64,000 nt of DNA from Chitinophagaceae bacterium (GCA_016715365.1 JADKAM010000002.1:1-64000), one strand, 5' to 3'. Counted from the first letter of the stretch, positions 10,185 to 19,709 are shown. Numbers and translations: made by a program. Notes: generated by a model from the sequence alone, not told the origin.

Positions 10185-10406
10185 TTATAATACTTTAATA
10201 ACCCTCACAGGACATGCCTTAGCTATTTCCTGTGTATGAATAACCAACGCATCGGGAATGGGTAAGATGAAAACATCTTTCTTTCCGGTGCTTTTAAGTA
10301 AGGTGGCTTTGCCGTCTTTTTTAGACATGCGCCAGAGCGCAGGCTGCTGCTCGTAACATACGCCGCAGCCAATACATTTATTGCGGTAGTGAATGATCTT
10401 ATGCAT
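10185..10406 (-). CDS. Small [4Fe-4S] ferredoxin
   Basis: This 73-residue soluble protein has the cluster motif CIGCGVC (C11, C14, C17) and a distant fourth ligand in ACPVRVI (C65). That is the pattern of a monocluster [4Fe-4S] ferredoxin carrying one electron. Its start codon lies inside the end of the upstream U32 gene (8-base overlap), so the two are translationally coupled. The pairing suggests it serves that U32 protein, which itself has a cysteine cluster, or the pyruvate oxidoreductase further upstream. The partner is an inference. Confidence 0.85.
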   Translation of the reverse strand: MHKIIHYRNKCIGCGVCYEQQPALWRMSKKDGKATLLKSTGKKDVFILPIPDALVIHTQEIAKACPVRVIKVL

Positions 10407-11646
10407 CGGCGGCTTGTACTATTTTATATAGTTTGTCGCTGGGGGTTACTTTGCTGGCAAAGGGCAGGGTGATGAGATCTCCTTTTAATGCTTCGGAGCT
10501 TTTATTGCCATTTACAACCAGGGTTTCAATCTTTTCTTTGATCATGCCGCATTTGGGGCCTGTTATCATCAGGGTGTCGCCGGTTTTTAAACTGCCGGAT
10601 TCTATGATAAATTCACCCACAGCGATCTTAGGATAATATTTGGTGCCCTTGCCTATGTATATTTTTTTTTCTGTGGCAGCAGAGCCGGGTTGCTTGGTCC
10701 ATTCGCCCAGGGTTCTTCCTAAATAATATCCTTCCCAAAAACCACGGTTATATACTTTACTCATTTCGGTCTTCCAGGCAGCAACTTTCTCCTGCGAAAA
10801 AGTTCCGTTCTTTACTGACAGTATTGCTTCTTTATAACATTGGGTTACCACCTGTACATAATCAGCGCCCTTGGTTCTGCCTTCTATCTTTAAAACATCC
10901 ACGCCGCTGGCAATTACCTGGTCCAGTATATCAATGCAGCAAAGGTCTTTGGGCGACATGATGTATTCATTCTCTATCGCCAGTTCTTCGCCGCTCTCGG
11001 TATCTTTTACCGTATAGGACCTGCGGCAATTCTGTACACAGGCGCCGCGGTTTGCAGAAGCATTTTGTGTATGCAGGCTCAGGTAACATTTGCCCGATAT
11101 GGCCATGCACAAGGCCCCATGCACAAAAATTTCGATCTTAATTAATGCTCCCGACGGGCCTTTGATCTTCTTTCTTTTTATTTCATCGCAGATGCCTTTT
11201 ACCTGGTTGAGTGTAAGCTCACGTGCCAGTACGATCACATCAGCAAATTTTGAAAAGAAGATCACCGATTCAATATTGCTTACATTCGCCTGCGTGGAAA
11301 TATGCAGGGGAATGCCCAGTTCGTTGCAATAATTTATCACTGAAAAATCAGCAGCTATCACCGCATCAATGCCTTGTTTCTTTGCTTCTTTTAAAATGGA
11401 TTTTAATAACTGCATATCATGTTCATACATTACGGTGTTTAAAGTAATGTATGAGCGTATGCCATTTGCCTTGCAAATGCTGCTTACTTCTTTTATATCG
11501 TTGATACTGAATGTTCCTGCAGAACGGGTTCGCATGTTTAACTGCTCAACGCCAAAGTAGATGGCCTGGGCGCCGGCATTGATGGCTGTCTGTAGGCTGT
11601 CGAACGAACCGGCAGGCGCTAACAGCTCAATAGCTTTCTGTTTCAT
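10399..11646 (-). CDS. Peptidase U32 family protein, TrhP-like
   Basis: This 415-residue protein belongs to the U32/YegQ family. Despite the peptidase name, the characterised bacterial members TrhP and RlhA hydroxylate RNA (tRNA wobble 5-hydroxyuridine, 23S cytidine). Visible hallmarks are the start ELLAPAGSFDSLQTAINAGA, the barrel strand LHISTQANVSN, and the signature around HGALCMAISGKCYLS with C180, C187, C203 and C207, probably an iron-sulfur site. The C-terminal ~100 residues look like a small beta domain. It overlaps the ferredoxin gene by 8 bases and abuts the dihydroorotate-dehydrogenase-like gene, so three genes are in one unit. TrhP-type tRNA modification is the likelier role; protease activity is doubtful. 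Confidence 0.85.
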   Translation of the reverse strand: MKQKAIELLAPAGSFDSLQTAINAGAQAIYFGVEQLNMRTRSAGTFSINDIKEVSSICKANGIRSYITLNTVMYEHDMQLLKSILKEAKKQGIDAVIAADFSVINYCNELGIPLHISTQANVSNIESVIFFSKFADVIVLARELTLNQVKGICDEIKRKKIKGPSGALIKIEIFVHGALCMAISGKCYLSLHTQNASANRGACVQNCRRSYTVKDTESGEELAIENEYIMSPKDLCCIDILDQVIASGVDVLKIEGRTKGADYVQVVTQCYKEAILSVKNGTFSQEKVAAWKTEMSKVYNRGFWEGYYLGRTLGEWTKQPGSAATEKKIYIGKGTKYYPKIAVGEFIIESGSLKTGDTLMITGPKCGMIKEKIETLVVNGNKSSEALKGDLITLPFASKVTPSDKLYKIVQAADA

Positions 11647-12636
11647 TTATTTCTGGCTTTCCAACACTTTAATATAATTGGCCCTTTCGTAACCGGTAGG
11701 ATCTGAAATATGCTGCTGGCTCATGGTTCCTTTAAAGGCATCAATATTTTCGAACCCTTTTGTCATCATCCACGATTCCAGTTCTTTATTCATTGTTTTT
11801 AAATAACCAATGCCGTTTTTGTATAGTGCAGAAGCTGTCATCGCAATATCTGCACCCGCCAGAATGTATTTGATCACTTCAATAGAGCTTTGTACGCCGG
11901 TGGTAGCTGCCAGCGAAATAGGTACACGGCCATACAATAGTGCTATCCATAAAAGGGGTAGCCTGATCTCGTTTGATTCGCTGTATTGCAGATTATGCAG
12001 CAGGGTTAATTTATTGATATCAAAATCGGGCTGGTAAAAACGATTGAACAAAACCAGTGCATCTGCTTTGTATTCCTGCATGCGCTTGGCCATATTGCCC
12101 ATGGCGCTGAAGTATGGATTGAGCTTTACAGCCACCGGGATTTTTACCGTTGCTTTTAATTCATCAATAATATTCAGGTAGCGGTACTCAACAGCCGAAG
12201 TTGACAAATGCACATCAGCCGGTATAAAGAAGATATTTACTTCCAGGCCATCTGCACCGGCCTGTTCCATTTGCTTTGCATAATGTATCCAACCTTCGTT
12301 GGTGATGCCATTTAAACTGGCGATGATGGGAATCTTCACTTTTTCTTTTGCCTTACGGATTATTTCCAGGTACTGATCCGATCCTTTGTGATATTCATCC
12401 AGGGATGGGAAAAAATCACTGGCTTCTGCAAACATATTGCTGGTACTGCTTACAATGGCTTCATACTTTGCTTCTTCTTTTTTCAGTTGCTCTTCAAACA
12501 GCGAGAATAATACCACAGCACCTGCCCCGGCATCTTCCATCTGAACAATATTGCCAACTTCTTCTGATAAAGTGCAGGCAGAAACCACGATCGGTGATTT
12601 CAGTTTTAATCCCATGTAAGTTGTACGTAGATCCAT
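11647..12636 (-). CDS. Dihydroorotate dehydrogenase-like flavoprotein, atypical
   Basis: This 329-residue TIM-barrel protein resembles class 1 dihydroorotate dehydrogenases and the PreA half of dihydropyrimidine dehydrogenase. Recognisable parts are the N-terminus YMGLKLKSPIVVSACTLS, VKIPIIASLNG, PVAVKLNPYFS and the C-terminal FMN-phosphate region GVQSSIEVIKYILAGADIAM. The loop that in DHOD class 1A reads NLSCPN and carries the catalytic cysteine is here NIFFIP, so ordinary DHODH chemistry is unlikely. It also lacks the C-terminal Fe-S domain of PreA. It ends directly beside the U32 gene and lies ~100 bases downstream of nifJ. Calling it pyrD would be wrong; its substrate is unknown. Confidence 0.87.
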   Translation of the reverse strand: MDLRTTYMGLKLKSPIVVSACTLSEEVGNIVQMEDAGAGAVVLFSLFEEQLKKEEAKYEAIVSSTSNMFAEASDFFPSLDEYHKGSDQYLEIIRKAKEKVKIPIIASLNGITNEGWIHYAKQMEQAGADGLEVNIFFIPADVHLSTSAVEYRYLNIIDELKATVKIPVAVKLNPYFSAMGNMAKRMQEYKADALVLFNRFYQPDFDINKLTLLHNLQYSESNEIRLPLLWIALLYGRVPISLAATTGVQSSIEVIKYILAGADIAMTASALYKNGIGYLKTMNKELESWMMTKGFENIDAFKGTMSQQHISDPTGYERANYIKVLESQK

Positions 12637-12670
12637 AAAACAAATTTTAGCTATAATGAAATATATAAGT

Positions 12671-12735
12671 TGCCACGAATTACACGAATTAGCACTAATG
12701 AAAACAATTCGTGTTCATTAGTGTAATTCGTGGCA
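12671..12735. repeat. Intergenic palindrome between nifJ and the DHOD-like gene
   Basis: TGCCACGAATTACAC at 12671-12685 is perfectly complemented by GTGTAATTCGTGGCA at 12721-12735. The interior holds rearranged copies of the same words (ACTAATGAA, AATTCGTG). Without a T-run it is a poor intrinsic terminator. It looks like a repetitive extragenic palindrome, and it could also protect the nifJ mRNA 3' end. Confidence 0.65.
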
Positions 12736-12739
12736 TTGA

Positions 12740-15700
12740 TCACGCCACAGGCGTAAAGTCGCTGGCAGTTTTTGTTGCCAGTTCCTCATAATTTTTCCAG
12801 CGCAGGTTCACCATTTCCTGTGCCAGTGTCATTAGTTCTTCTGCTTCTACCGGATTGGTTTGCGTAAGTACTTTGTACCGCAGTTCCTTGTAAGCAAATT
12901 CTTTTAACGGAATTTCAGGCCTGGTAGAATCCAGAATAAAAGGATTCAGTTTTTTAACTCTTAAAACAGGATTGTAACGCATCAGTGGCCAGTAGCCGCT
13001 GGCAACTGCATTGTTCTGTTGTGTTAATCCGTCTTTTAAATCGTAACCATGTGCAATGCAATGACTGTAAGCCAAAATCAGCGACGGGCCATCATAAGCT
13101 TCTGCTTCACGCATGGCCAACATGGTTTGTTGCGGGTTGGCACCAAAAGCAATTCTTGCTACATACACATTGCCATAAGAAACAGCCTGCATGGCCAGGT
13201 CTTTTTTACCACCACGTTTACCAGCCGATGCAAATTTTGCAGAAGCCGCTGTTGGGGTTGATTTGGAACTTTGACCGCCGGTATTGCTGTACACTTCGGT
13301 ATCCAGCACCAGTATGTTTATATTTTTTCCGCTGGCCAATGCATGATCCAATCCGCCATAGCCAATATCATAAGCCCATCCATCACCACCAACCAGCCAT
13401 ACGCTGCGGTGTACCAATTGTTCGCAAACAGATAATAAATGTTGTGCGGCAGCTTCGTTGATGTTCAGCAATTTCTCTTTCAGTAATTCAATTCTTGCCC
13501 GTTGTGCAGCAATTTCAGATTCCTGTAATTGCGGAGCGTCCATGATCTCCTGCACCAATGCATCACCCAGTTGCGGAGCCAGTTGTTTTAATAAACGATG
13601 CGCCATGGCCAGTTGATGATCGGCTGTCATGCGCATGCCCAATCCAAATTCTGCATTGTCTTCAAACAAAGAATTTGACCAGGCAGGTCCCTGGCCTGCA
13701 GCATTCATGGTCCAGGGAGTGGTGGGTAAATTACCACCGTAGATAGAAGAGCAGCCAGTTGCATTGGCAACCAGTAAGCGGTCGCCAAATAACTGCGACA
13801 ATAATTTGATGTACGGAGTTTCGCCGCAACCGGCACAGGCTCCGGAGAATTCAAACAGTGGTTCCATAAACTGTGCACCATGCACGGTAGAGAAATTAAT
13901 TTCGGAACGGTTGTTCCAGGGAAGATCTTCGAAGAAGCTGATCTGTTTTTTTATTTTCAGTGGATCAGGTTCTTTCTCTGTCATGTTAATGGCTTTGAAG
14001 GAACGGTTTACCGGGTCTGAAGCGGGACAAACTTCAACACATAAGTTACAGCCGGTACAATCTTCGGCATATACCTGTAATGTGTACTTGGTTTCAGGAA
14101 AGCCTCTTGAGTTTATCGGCGCAGATTGAAAACCATCCGGTGCATTCTTTAAAAATCCTTCGTTGTAAAATTTTGCACGTATCACGCTATGCGGACAAAC
14201 AAATGCACAGTTACCACATTGTATGCATAGATCAGGTTCCCATAAAGGCACCTGGTCGCTGATATTTCTTTTCTCCCATTTGGTAGTGCCGCTTGGGTAG
14301 GTTCCATCAATGGACATTTTACTTACAGGCAATTCATCTCCATGTCCCGACATCATTTTGGCGGTAACATCTTTCACAAAATCCGGTGCATCATTACCAA
14401 CTACTGCAAGCATCTTGCCAATAGAACTGGCTGTTGCAGGTACCGTCACTTCAAATAAATTTGCCAGTGTAGCATCAACGGCTTCAAAATTCTTTTCTAC
14501 AACTGCACGTCCCTTCTTGGTGTAGGTTTTTTCAATGGCATGTTTTATCTGTTCAATCGCTTCTTCTTTTGGTAACACGCCACTTAATGCAAAGTAGCAG
14601 GTTTGCATGATGGTATTGATCCTGCCATTCATACCCGTATCTTTTGCAACGGTATTTGCATCAATAATATAAAATAAAAGTTTTTTACTGATGATCTCCT
14701 GCTGAACAGAGCCGGGTAATTTATCCCAAACCTCTTCTTTATTAAAAGGACTGTTGAGTAAAAATGTTCCTCCGGGTTTTATAAAATTCAGCATCTCTAC
14801 TTTTTCGGTAAAGTTGAATTGATGGGCAGCAATAAAATCGGCTTTGCTTATCAGATAGGGCGCCCTGATAGGTTTTGGCCCGAAGCGCAAATGCGAAACG
14901 GTTCTGGCACCGGATTTTTTTGAATCGTACACAAAATATCCCTGGGCATACAGGTCGGTATTTTCGCCAATGATCTTGATGGTGTTTTTATTGGCACCAA
15001 CAGTGCCATCTGCACCCAAACCAAAGAATAAACCCTGTCTCCATTCAGATTCATCCAGCGTATAGGATTCGTCATAAGTTAAACTGGTATGTGTTACATC
15101 ATCATTAATACCTATGGTGAAATTATTTTTTGGATGATCTTTTTTCAATTCATCATAAACAGCTTTCACCATGGCCGGTGTAAACTCTTTGGAAGAAAGG
15201 CCATAACGGCCGCCAACAATATTGGGCAATTGTTTGATCTTGCCTTGCTGCAATGCACTTACCAGGGTTGATAACACATCCTGGTACATGGGCTCGCCGG
15301 AAGCGCCTGATTCTTTAGTGCGATCCAGCACTGAAATTGATTTTACTGAAGCAGGTAATGATTTTATAAAATGTTCCAAAGAAAACGGGCGGTATAAGCG
15401 AACCTGAACCACACCCACTTTTTCACCTGCAGCTGTCAGTGCATTCACTGTTTCTGTAACGGTTTCGCCACCGGAACCCATAATAATAATAACTCTTTCT
15501 GCATCGGCAGCACCTGTATATTCAAACAGCTCATATTTTCTGCCGGTCAGTTTTTCAAATTCCCTCATGGCATCATTAACAACGCCAGCGGTATCATCAT
15601 AAAATTTATTTACGGTTTCCCTGCCCTGGAAATATACATCGGGGTTTTGTGCAGTACCTCTAATGAAAGGATGATCTGGATTCAATGCTCTTTTTCGGTG

Positions 15701-16315
15701 TGCAAAAACATATTCATCCGGTATCATACTTTTTATCTGTTCATCAGATAACAATTCCAGCTTATTCACTTCATGCGATGTGCGGAAGCCATCAAAAAAG
15801 TGCATGAATGGAATGCGGGAACGCAGGGTTGCTGCCTGTGCGATCAGCGCAAAATCATGCGCCTCCTGCACACTGGCAGAACCAAGTATAGCAAATCCGG
15901 TTGTTCTTGCGGCCATTACATCCTGGTGATCACCAAAAATGGAAAGGCCTTGTGCCGCCAGCGATCGGGCAGCAATATGAAATACAGTGGCAGTCAATTC
16001 TCCTGCTATTTTATACATGTTGGGCAGCATCAGCATTAAACCCTGTGATGCTGTAAAGGTGGTTGTTAAAGCACCGGTTTGTAAAGCTCCATGCACCGTA
16101 CCTGCAGCGCCGCCTTCGCTTTGCATTTCCAATACATCGGGCACATTGCCCCATATATTTTTAATGCCTTTGGCGCTCCACTCATCGGCCAGTTCGGCCA
16201 TGGTGGATGAAGGGGTGATGGGATAGATGGCACAAATTTCATTCACCCGGTAAGCAACATAAGCCGCAGCCTCGTTTCCATCTATGGTTGCAATTAATTT
16301 ATTTTTATTGGGCAT
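12740..16315 (-). CDS. nifJ: Pyruvate:ferredoxin (flavodoxin) oxidoreductase
   Basis: This 1191-residue single-chain enzyme oxidises pyruvate with CoA to acetyl-CoA and CO2, passing electrons to ferredoxin or flavodoxin; it is usually an anaerobic or microaerobic enzyme. The order is complete: N-terminal pyrimidine-binding domain (GNEAAAYVAYRVNEICAIYP), the CoA/transketolase-C-like domain, a two-cluster ferredoxin domain (CIQCGNCAFVCP near residue 695, CTGCNLCVEVCP near 755), and the thiamine-diphosphate domain (GGDGWAYDIGYGGLDHAL near 975, then LDTEVYSNTGGQ). Length is normal. Its start is one base from the stop of the upstream GltD-like gene, so the two are tightly coupled. The downstream DHOD-like gene follows after a palindrome. 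Confidence 0.98.
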   Translation of the reverse strand: MPNKNKLIATIDGNEAAAYVAYRVNEICAIYPITPSSTMAELADEWSAKGIKNIWGNVPDVLEMQSEGGAAGTVHGALQTGALTTTFTASQGLMLMLPNMYKIAGELTATVFHIAARSLAAQGLSIFGDHQDVMAARTTGFAILGSASVQEAHDFALIAQAATLRSRIPFMHFFDGFRTSHEVNKLELLSDEQIKSMIPDEYVFAHRKRALNPDHPFIRGTAQNPDVYFQGRETVNKFYDDTAGVVNDAMREFEKLTGRKYELFEYTGAADAERVIIIMGSGGETVTETVNALTAAGEKVGVVQVRLYRPFSLEHFIKSLPASVKSISVLDRTKESGASGEPMYQDVLSTLVSALQQGKIKQLPNIVGGRYGLSSKEFTPAMVKAVYDELKKDHPKNNFTIGINDDVTHTSLTYDESYTLDESEWRQGLFFGLGADGTVGANKNTIKIIGENTDLYAQGYFVYDSKKSGARTVSHLRFGPKPIRAPYLISKADFIAAHQFNFTEKVEMLNFIKPGGTFLLNSPFNKEEVWDKLPGSVQQEIISKKLLFYIIDANTVAKDTGMNGRINTIMQTCYFALSGVLPKEEAIEQIKHAIEKTYTKKGRAVVEKNFEAVDATLANLFEVTVPATASSIGKMLAVVGNDAPDFVKDVTAKMMSGHGDELPVSKMSIDGTYPSGTTKWEKRNISDQVPLWEPDLCIQCGNCAFVCPHSVIRAKFYNEGFLKNAPDGFQSAPINSRGFPETKYTLQVYAEDCTGCNLCVEVCPASDPVNRSFKAINMTEKEPDPLKIKKQISFFEDLPWNNRSEINFSTVHGAQFMEPLFEFSGACAGCGETPYIKLLSQLFGDRLLVANATGCSSIYGGNLPTTPWTMNAAGQGPAWSNSLFEDNAEFGLGMRMTADHQLAMAHRLLKQLAPQLGDALVQEIMDAPQLQESEIAAQRARIELLKEKLLNINEAAAQHLLSVCEQLVHRSVWLVGGDGWAYDIGYGGLDHALASGKNINILVLDTEVYSNTGGQSSKSTPTAASAKFASAGKRGGKKDLAMQAVSYGNVYVARIAFGANPQQTMLAMREAEAYDGPSLILAYSHCIAHGYDLKDGLTQQNNAVASGYWPLMRYNPVLRVKKLNPFILDSTRPEIPLKEFAYKELRYKVLTQTNPVEAEELMTLAQEMVNLRWKNYEELATKTASDFTPVA

Positions 16316-16316
16316 T

Positions 16317-17951
16317 TTAAATGGTTTTAACAGGTTCTGGAATCATTTCAATGGCATGGCAGGGGCATTGTTCGTAACAAACAGCACAACCCGTGCAGGC
16401 ATCATAATTAAATTTGTAACGGTTGCCGGTACCCAGTTTTATAATGGCATCTTCGGGGCATGCACCAAAACAACCATCGCATTCAAAACAGTTGCCGCAA
16501 CTTAAGCAACGCTGTGCTTCGTAGCGGGTTTCTTTTTCAGATAAACCTGCATTCACTTCATCAAAATTCTGTATGGCAAGTTCCGGCGCCAGTTTATCCT
16601 GTGCTTTCTGCGGTGCATCTGTTTTGTACCACATGTGCAGTTTTTTGTAACTGGCCGTAAGGTGTTTTTCGGGTTTCTGAAATGCGGCTCCTTTTAAAAA
16701 TGCGTCAATGTATTTTGATGCTTTTTTTCCCTGTCCTATGGCGATGGTGGCGCTGCGGTTTTCGCCGGGTAACATATCGCCGCCGGCAAAAATTCCTTCG
16801 TAACCGGTCATGCGTTGCATATCAATTTTAATGGTGCCGTCTTCATTAATGACCATGCCTGTTACCGAACGAAGAAAACCTGAGTCCGTTTCCTGCTTAT
16901 TGGCAACGATCAATACATCTGCATCAATCGTCTCAAATTCATTGCAGCCAATAGCTTTTCCTTTTTCTACTTTCATCTGCTCCAGCGTAATTTTATTTTT
17001 GCTGATGCTTTTAATGCTTTTTAAAAGCTGCACATCCACACCTTCTGCCAGCGCATCTTCTGTTTCATAATCGTAGGCAGGCATTAATTTTTTATCGCCG
17101 GCAAAATATACGGTGGCTTCCGAGCCGAACCGTTTAACCATTCGGGCAAGATACATTGCAAGTTTACCACCGCCGTAGATCACAACCTTTTTATTGACAT
17201 AGGGTGAAGTGTTTGATCTTGCTTCATTAAAAAATCCAAAGGCATCTGTTATATAAACAGAATCGTCTTTTTCAATTTCTTCCTGGTGAATCAGCCCGGC
17301 ACCAATACCAAGATAAACTGCATCAAAACCACCGGCTTCTTTTTCCTGCAGTATATCCTGAACTTTATGATTCAGCTCTATTTTTACACCTGCTCTTACA
17401 ATCCTGTCTATTTCAAAATCGAGAATTTCTTTTGGCAAACGATAGTCGGGAATGCCTGCCCACATTAAACCACCGGCATGTTCTCCGGCTTCATATACTA
17501 CCACTTCATGTCCCACTCGTGCCAGGTGATAAGCAGCAGATAAGCCCGAAGGCCCTGCACCAATCACCAGCACTTTTTTACCTGTGCTGTAAGTTCTAAA
17601 CTGTATCGGCCATTTTTGCCTGATGGCTTCGTCACCGATGTAACGCTCCACTGCATGGATGTTTACGGTGGTATCTATATGCGTTCGGTTGCAGCCTGTT
17701 TCGCAGGGCTTAACACAAACCCGGCCCATGATGGCGGGAAATGGATTGTCTTCCACAAGGGTTTGAAAGGCTTCGAAATAATTTCCTGCCTGTGCAAAGC
17801 TCAACCATGCCTGGATGTTTTCACCTGCGGGGCAGGCACTGTTGCAGGGGGGCATAAAATCAACGTACAAAGGACGTTGCTTTCTTAACGGGCCTGTACC
17901 ATCAGCATGTGCGGTAAGGTCGGCCGGTTTTGTAATGTCGGTTGTTGACAT
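16317..17951 (-). CDS. GltD-like FAD/NAD(P) oxidoreductase with C-terminal 2[4Fe-4S] domain
   Basis: This 544-residue iron-sulfur flavoprotein resembles the glutamate synthase small subunit, NfnB and PreT. The N-terminal Fe-S domain has CNSACPAGENIQAWL and CVKPCETGCNR; the FAD motif is VLVIGAGPSGLSAAYHLA; a second Rossmann motif is VVIYGGGKLAMYLARM; GIFAGGDML marks the end of the FAD domain. The last ~70 residues add a ferredoxin domain with CLSCGNCFECDGCFGACP and CTGCAVCYEQCPC, which GltD itself lacks. No large GltB subunit lies nearby. One base separates it from nifJ, so it probably moves electrons between ferredoxin reduced by pyruvate oxidation and NAD(P)(H). The exact acceptor cannot be read from sequence. 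Confidence 0.9.
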   Translation of the reverse strand: MSTTDITKPADLTAHADGTGPLRKQRPLYVDFMPPCNSACPAGENIQAWLSFAQAGNYFEAFQTLVEDNPFPAIMGRVCVKPCETGCNRTHIDTTVNIHAVERYIGDEAIRQKWPIQFRTYSTGKKVLVIGAGPSGLSAAYHLARVGHEVVVYEAGEHAGGLMWAGIPDYRLPKEILDFEIDRIVRAGVKIELNHKVQDILQEKEAGGFDAVYLGIGAGLIHQEEIEKDDSVYITDAFGFFNEARSNTSPYVNKKVVIYGGGKLAMYLARMVKRFGSEATVYFAGDKKLMPAYDYETEDALAEGVDVQLLKSIKSISKNKITLEQMKVEKGKAIGCNEFETIDADVLIVANKQETDSGFLRSVTGMVINEDGTIKIDMQRMTGYEGIFAGGDMLPGENRSATIAIGQGKKASKYIDAFLKGAAFQKPEKHLTASYKKLHMWYKTDAPQKAQDKLAPELAIQNFDEVNAGLSEKETRYEAQRCLSCGNCFECDGCFGACPEDAIIKLGTGNRYKFNYDACTGCAVCYEQCPCHAIEMIPEPVKTI

Positions 17952-18071
17952 AATAATAGATTAGTGAGTTGTTGAACGAGGTGCCAAATTAGAAGGAAGC
18001 TGCATATTATACATTGACTTAGTTCAGCAGGCATGCTGATATAAATCATGTTTGCATATGTTGACAATAAA

Positions 18072-18099
18072 AAAGCTGCCGGCTTTTGGCGGCAGCTTT
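18072..18099 (-). terminator. Intrinsic terminator of glyS
   Basis: AAAGCTGCCG at 18072-18081 pairs perfectly with CGGCAGCTTT at 18090-18099 around an 8-base loop. Read on the minus strand it follows the glyS stop and is trailed by T residues, a standard Rho-independent terminator separating glyS from the GltD-like gene downstream. Confidence 0.85.
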
Positions 18100-18120
18100 A
18101 AAAAACATAAACGGTATATT

Positions 18121-19597
18121 TTAAATGATTTTTTCCATCACTAATCTCTTTACATCCGCCAATGCAATTCTCTCTTGCACCATCGTATCCCTGTATCTAA
18201 TTGTAACAGTATTGTCTTCTTTGGTTTGATGATCGATGGTTACGCAGAACGGCGTACCAATCGCATCCATCCGCCTGTACCTTTTACCAATTGCATCCTT
18301 CTCTTCATAAAAACACATGAAACTGCTTTTGCAATCATCCATTAACTGCTTTGCAATTTCAGGCAATCCATCTTTTTTTAATAAAGGCAGAATGGCCAGT
18401 TTGGTAGGTGCGATCTTTGCAGGAATTTTTAAAACCACACGGCTGTCTTCGGTGCCATCTTCTTTCAGCCATTTTTCTTCAGCATAGGCAAGACTGATGA
18501 TGGTGAGGAACAACCTGTCTAAACCAACAGAGGTTTCCACAACAAAGGGGGTGTAGTTGCCGTAAGGTTTATTGGTTGCGGCATCAATATCATTATCAAA
18601 ATACTGAATTTTCTTTTTGCTGAATTCCTGGTGTTGTTTCAGATCGAAGTCTGTACGGCTGTGAATACCTTCCAGTTCTTTCCAGCCAAACGGGAATTCA
18701 AATTCAATGTCCATAGCCGCATCGGCATAATGCGCCAGTTTTACGTGATCATGAAAACGTAATTTCTCCGCAGGAATTCCTAAACTCTGATGCCATTTTA
18801 TTCTTTCTTCAGACCAGAATTTATACCATTCCATTTGTGTGCCGGGGCGGATGAAGAACTGCATTTCCATCTGTTCAAATTCTCTCATTCTAAAAATAAA
18901 CTGCCTTGCAACAATTTCATTTCTGAATGCCTTACCGGTTTGTGCAATACCAAAAGGTATTTTCATCCTGCCGGTTTTTTGCACGTTTAAAAAATTTACG
19001 AAGATGCCTTGTGCAGTTTCGGGACGCAGGTATACTTTATTATCATCCGGGTTATCGGCTGCCACCGCACCAAATTCTGTAGAGAACATCAGGTTAAACT
19101 GTCGTACATCTGTCCAGTTGCAGGTTTTGCTGATGGCGCATTTTATCTTGTTGTCTTCAATTAATTGTTTAAGTCCTGCATAATCATCTTTTGCAAGAAG
19201 TAAATCCATCGCTGCAAGCAACTCGTCTGCTTCTCCTTTGCGGCTTGCCTATTGCCAATTGTTCTTCTGCAAATCCTTCAATCAGATGATCAACCCTATA
19301 CCTTTTATTACTGTCTTTATTATCAATCATTGGGTCGCTGAAGTTGTCAACGTGTCCGCTGGCCTTCCAGGTGGTTGGGTGCATAAAAATTGCCGCATCT
19401 ATGCCCACAATATTGTCGTGCATTTGCGTCATGCTCTTCCACCAGTAATCCCGGATGTTCTTTTTTAACTGGGCACCGTTTTGGCCATAGTCGTACACAG
19501 CCGCCAGACCATCGTATATTTCGCTGGATTGGAAAATATAACCGTATTCTTTACAATGGGAAATTAATTCCGCAAAATTGTTTGTTTCGTTTGCCAT
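18121..19597 (-). CDS. glyS: Glycine--tRNA ligase (class II, dimeric type), one frameshift
   Basis: Glycyl-tRNA synthetase of the single-chain type (about 490 residues) charges tRNA-Gly. The start is MANETNNFAELISHCKEYGY at 19597; an upstream in-frame Met at 19618 would add seven unlikely residues. The N-terminal catalytic part (SSEIYDGLAAVYDYGQNG) runs to about 19240, where the frame shifts by one base. The rest continues as KGEADELLAAMDLLLA, VYLRPETAQGIFVNF, FVVETSVGLDRLFL and the C-terminal anticodon-binding domain (KIAPTKLAILPL). The break lies between EQLAIGKP and KGEADELL. The gene is essential, so a base-call or assembly error is the simplest explanation. A terminator lies downstream. 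Confidence 0.93.
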
Positions 19598-19696
19598 AAG
19601 GCTGCAAAAGTAAGGCAAAACTCAAAATATTGCACAAACCGAATTATTGCCGCTATAGCCAGGTACAGCCATATTTAAATTAAATATAGAAGCGCA

Positions 19697-19704
19697 TATC
19701 TTTG
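19697..19704 (+). promoter_or_regulatory. Bacteroidota -7 element TATCTTTG close to a start codon
   Basis: TATCTTTG matches TAnnTTTG and ends only five bases before the ATG at 19710. A transcript from it would have almost no leader. No convincing TTTG stands 19 bases upstream, so support is partial. Confidence 0.4.
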
Positions 19705-19709
19705 GTCAC

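Noticed and set aside
11647..12636. Annotation as pyrD
   Set aside because: The catalytic loop lacks the class 1A cysteine and the genomic context is pyruvate oxidation, so the pyrimidine-synthesis name is not supported.
16317..17951. Annotation as glutamate synthase small subunit (gltD)
   Set aside because: No gltB nearby, an extra two-cluster ferredoxin domain at the C-terminus, and coupling to nifJ.
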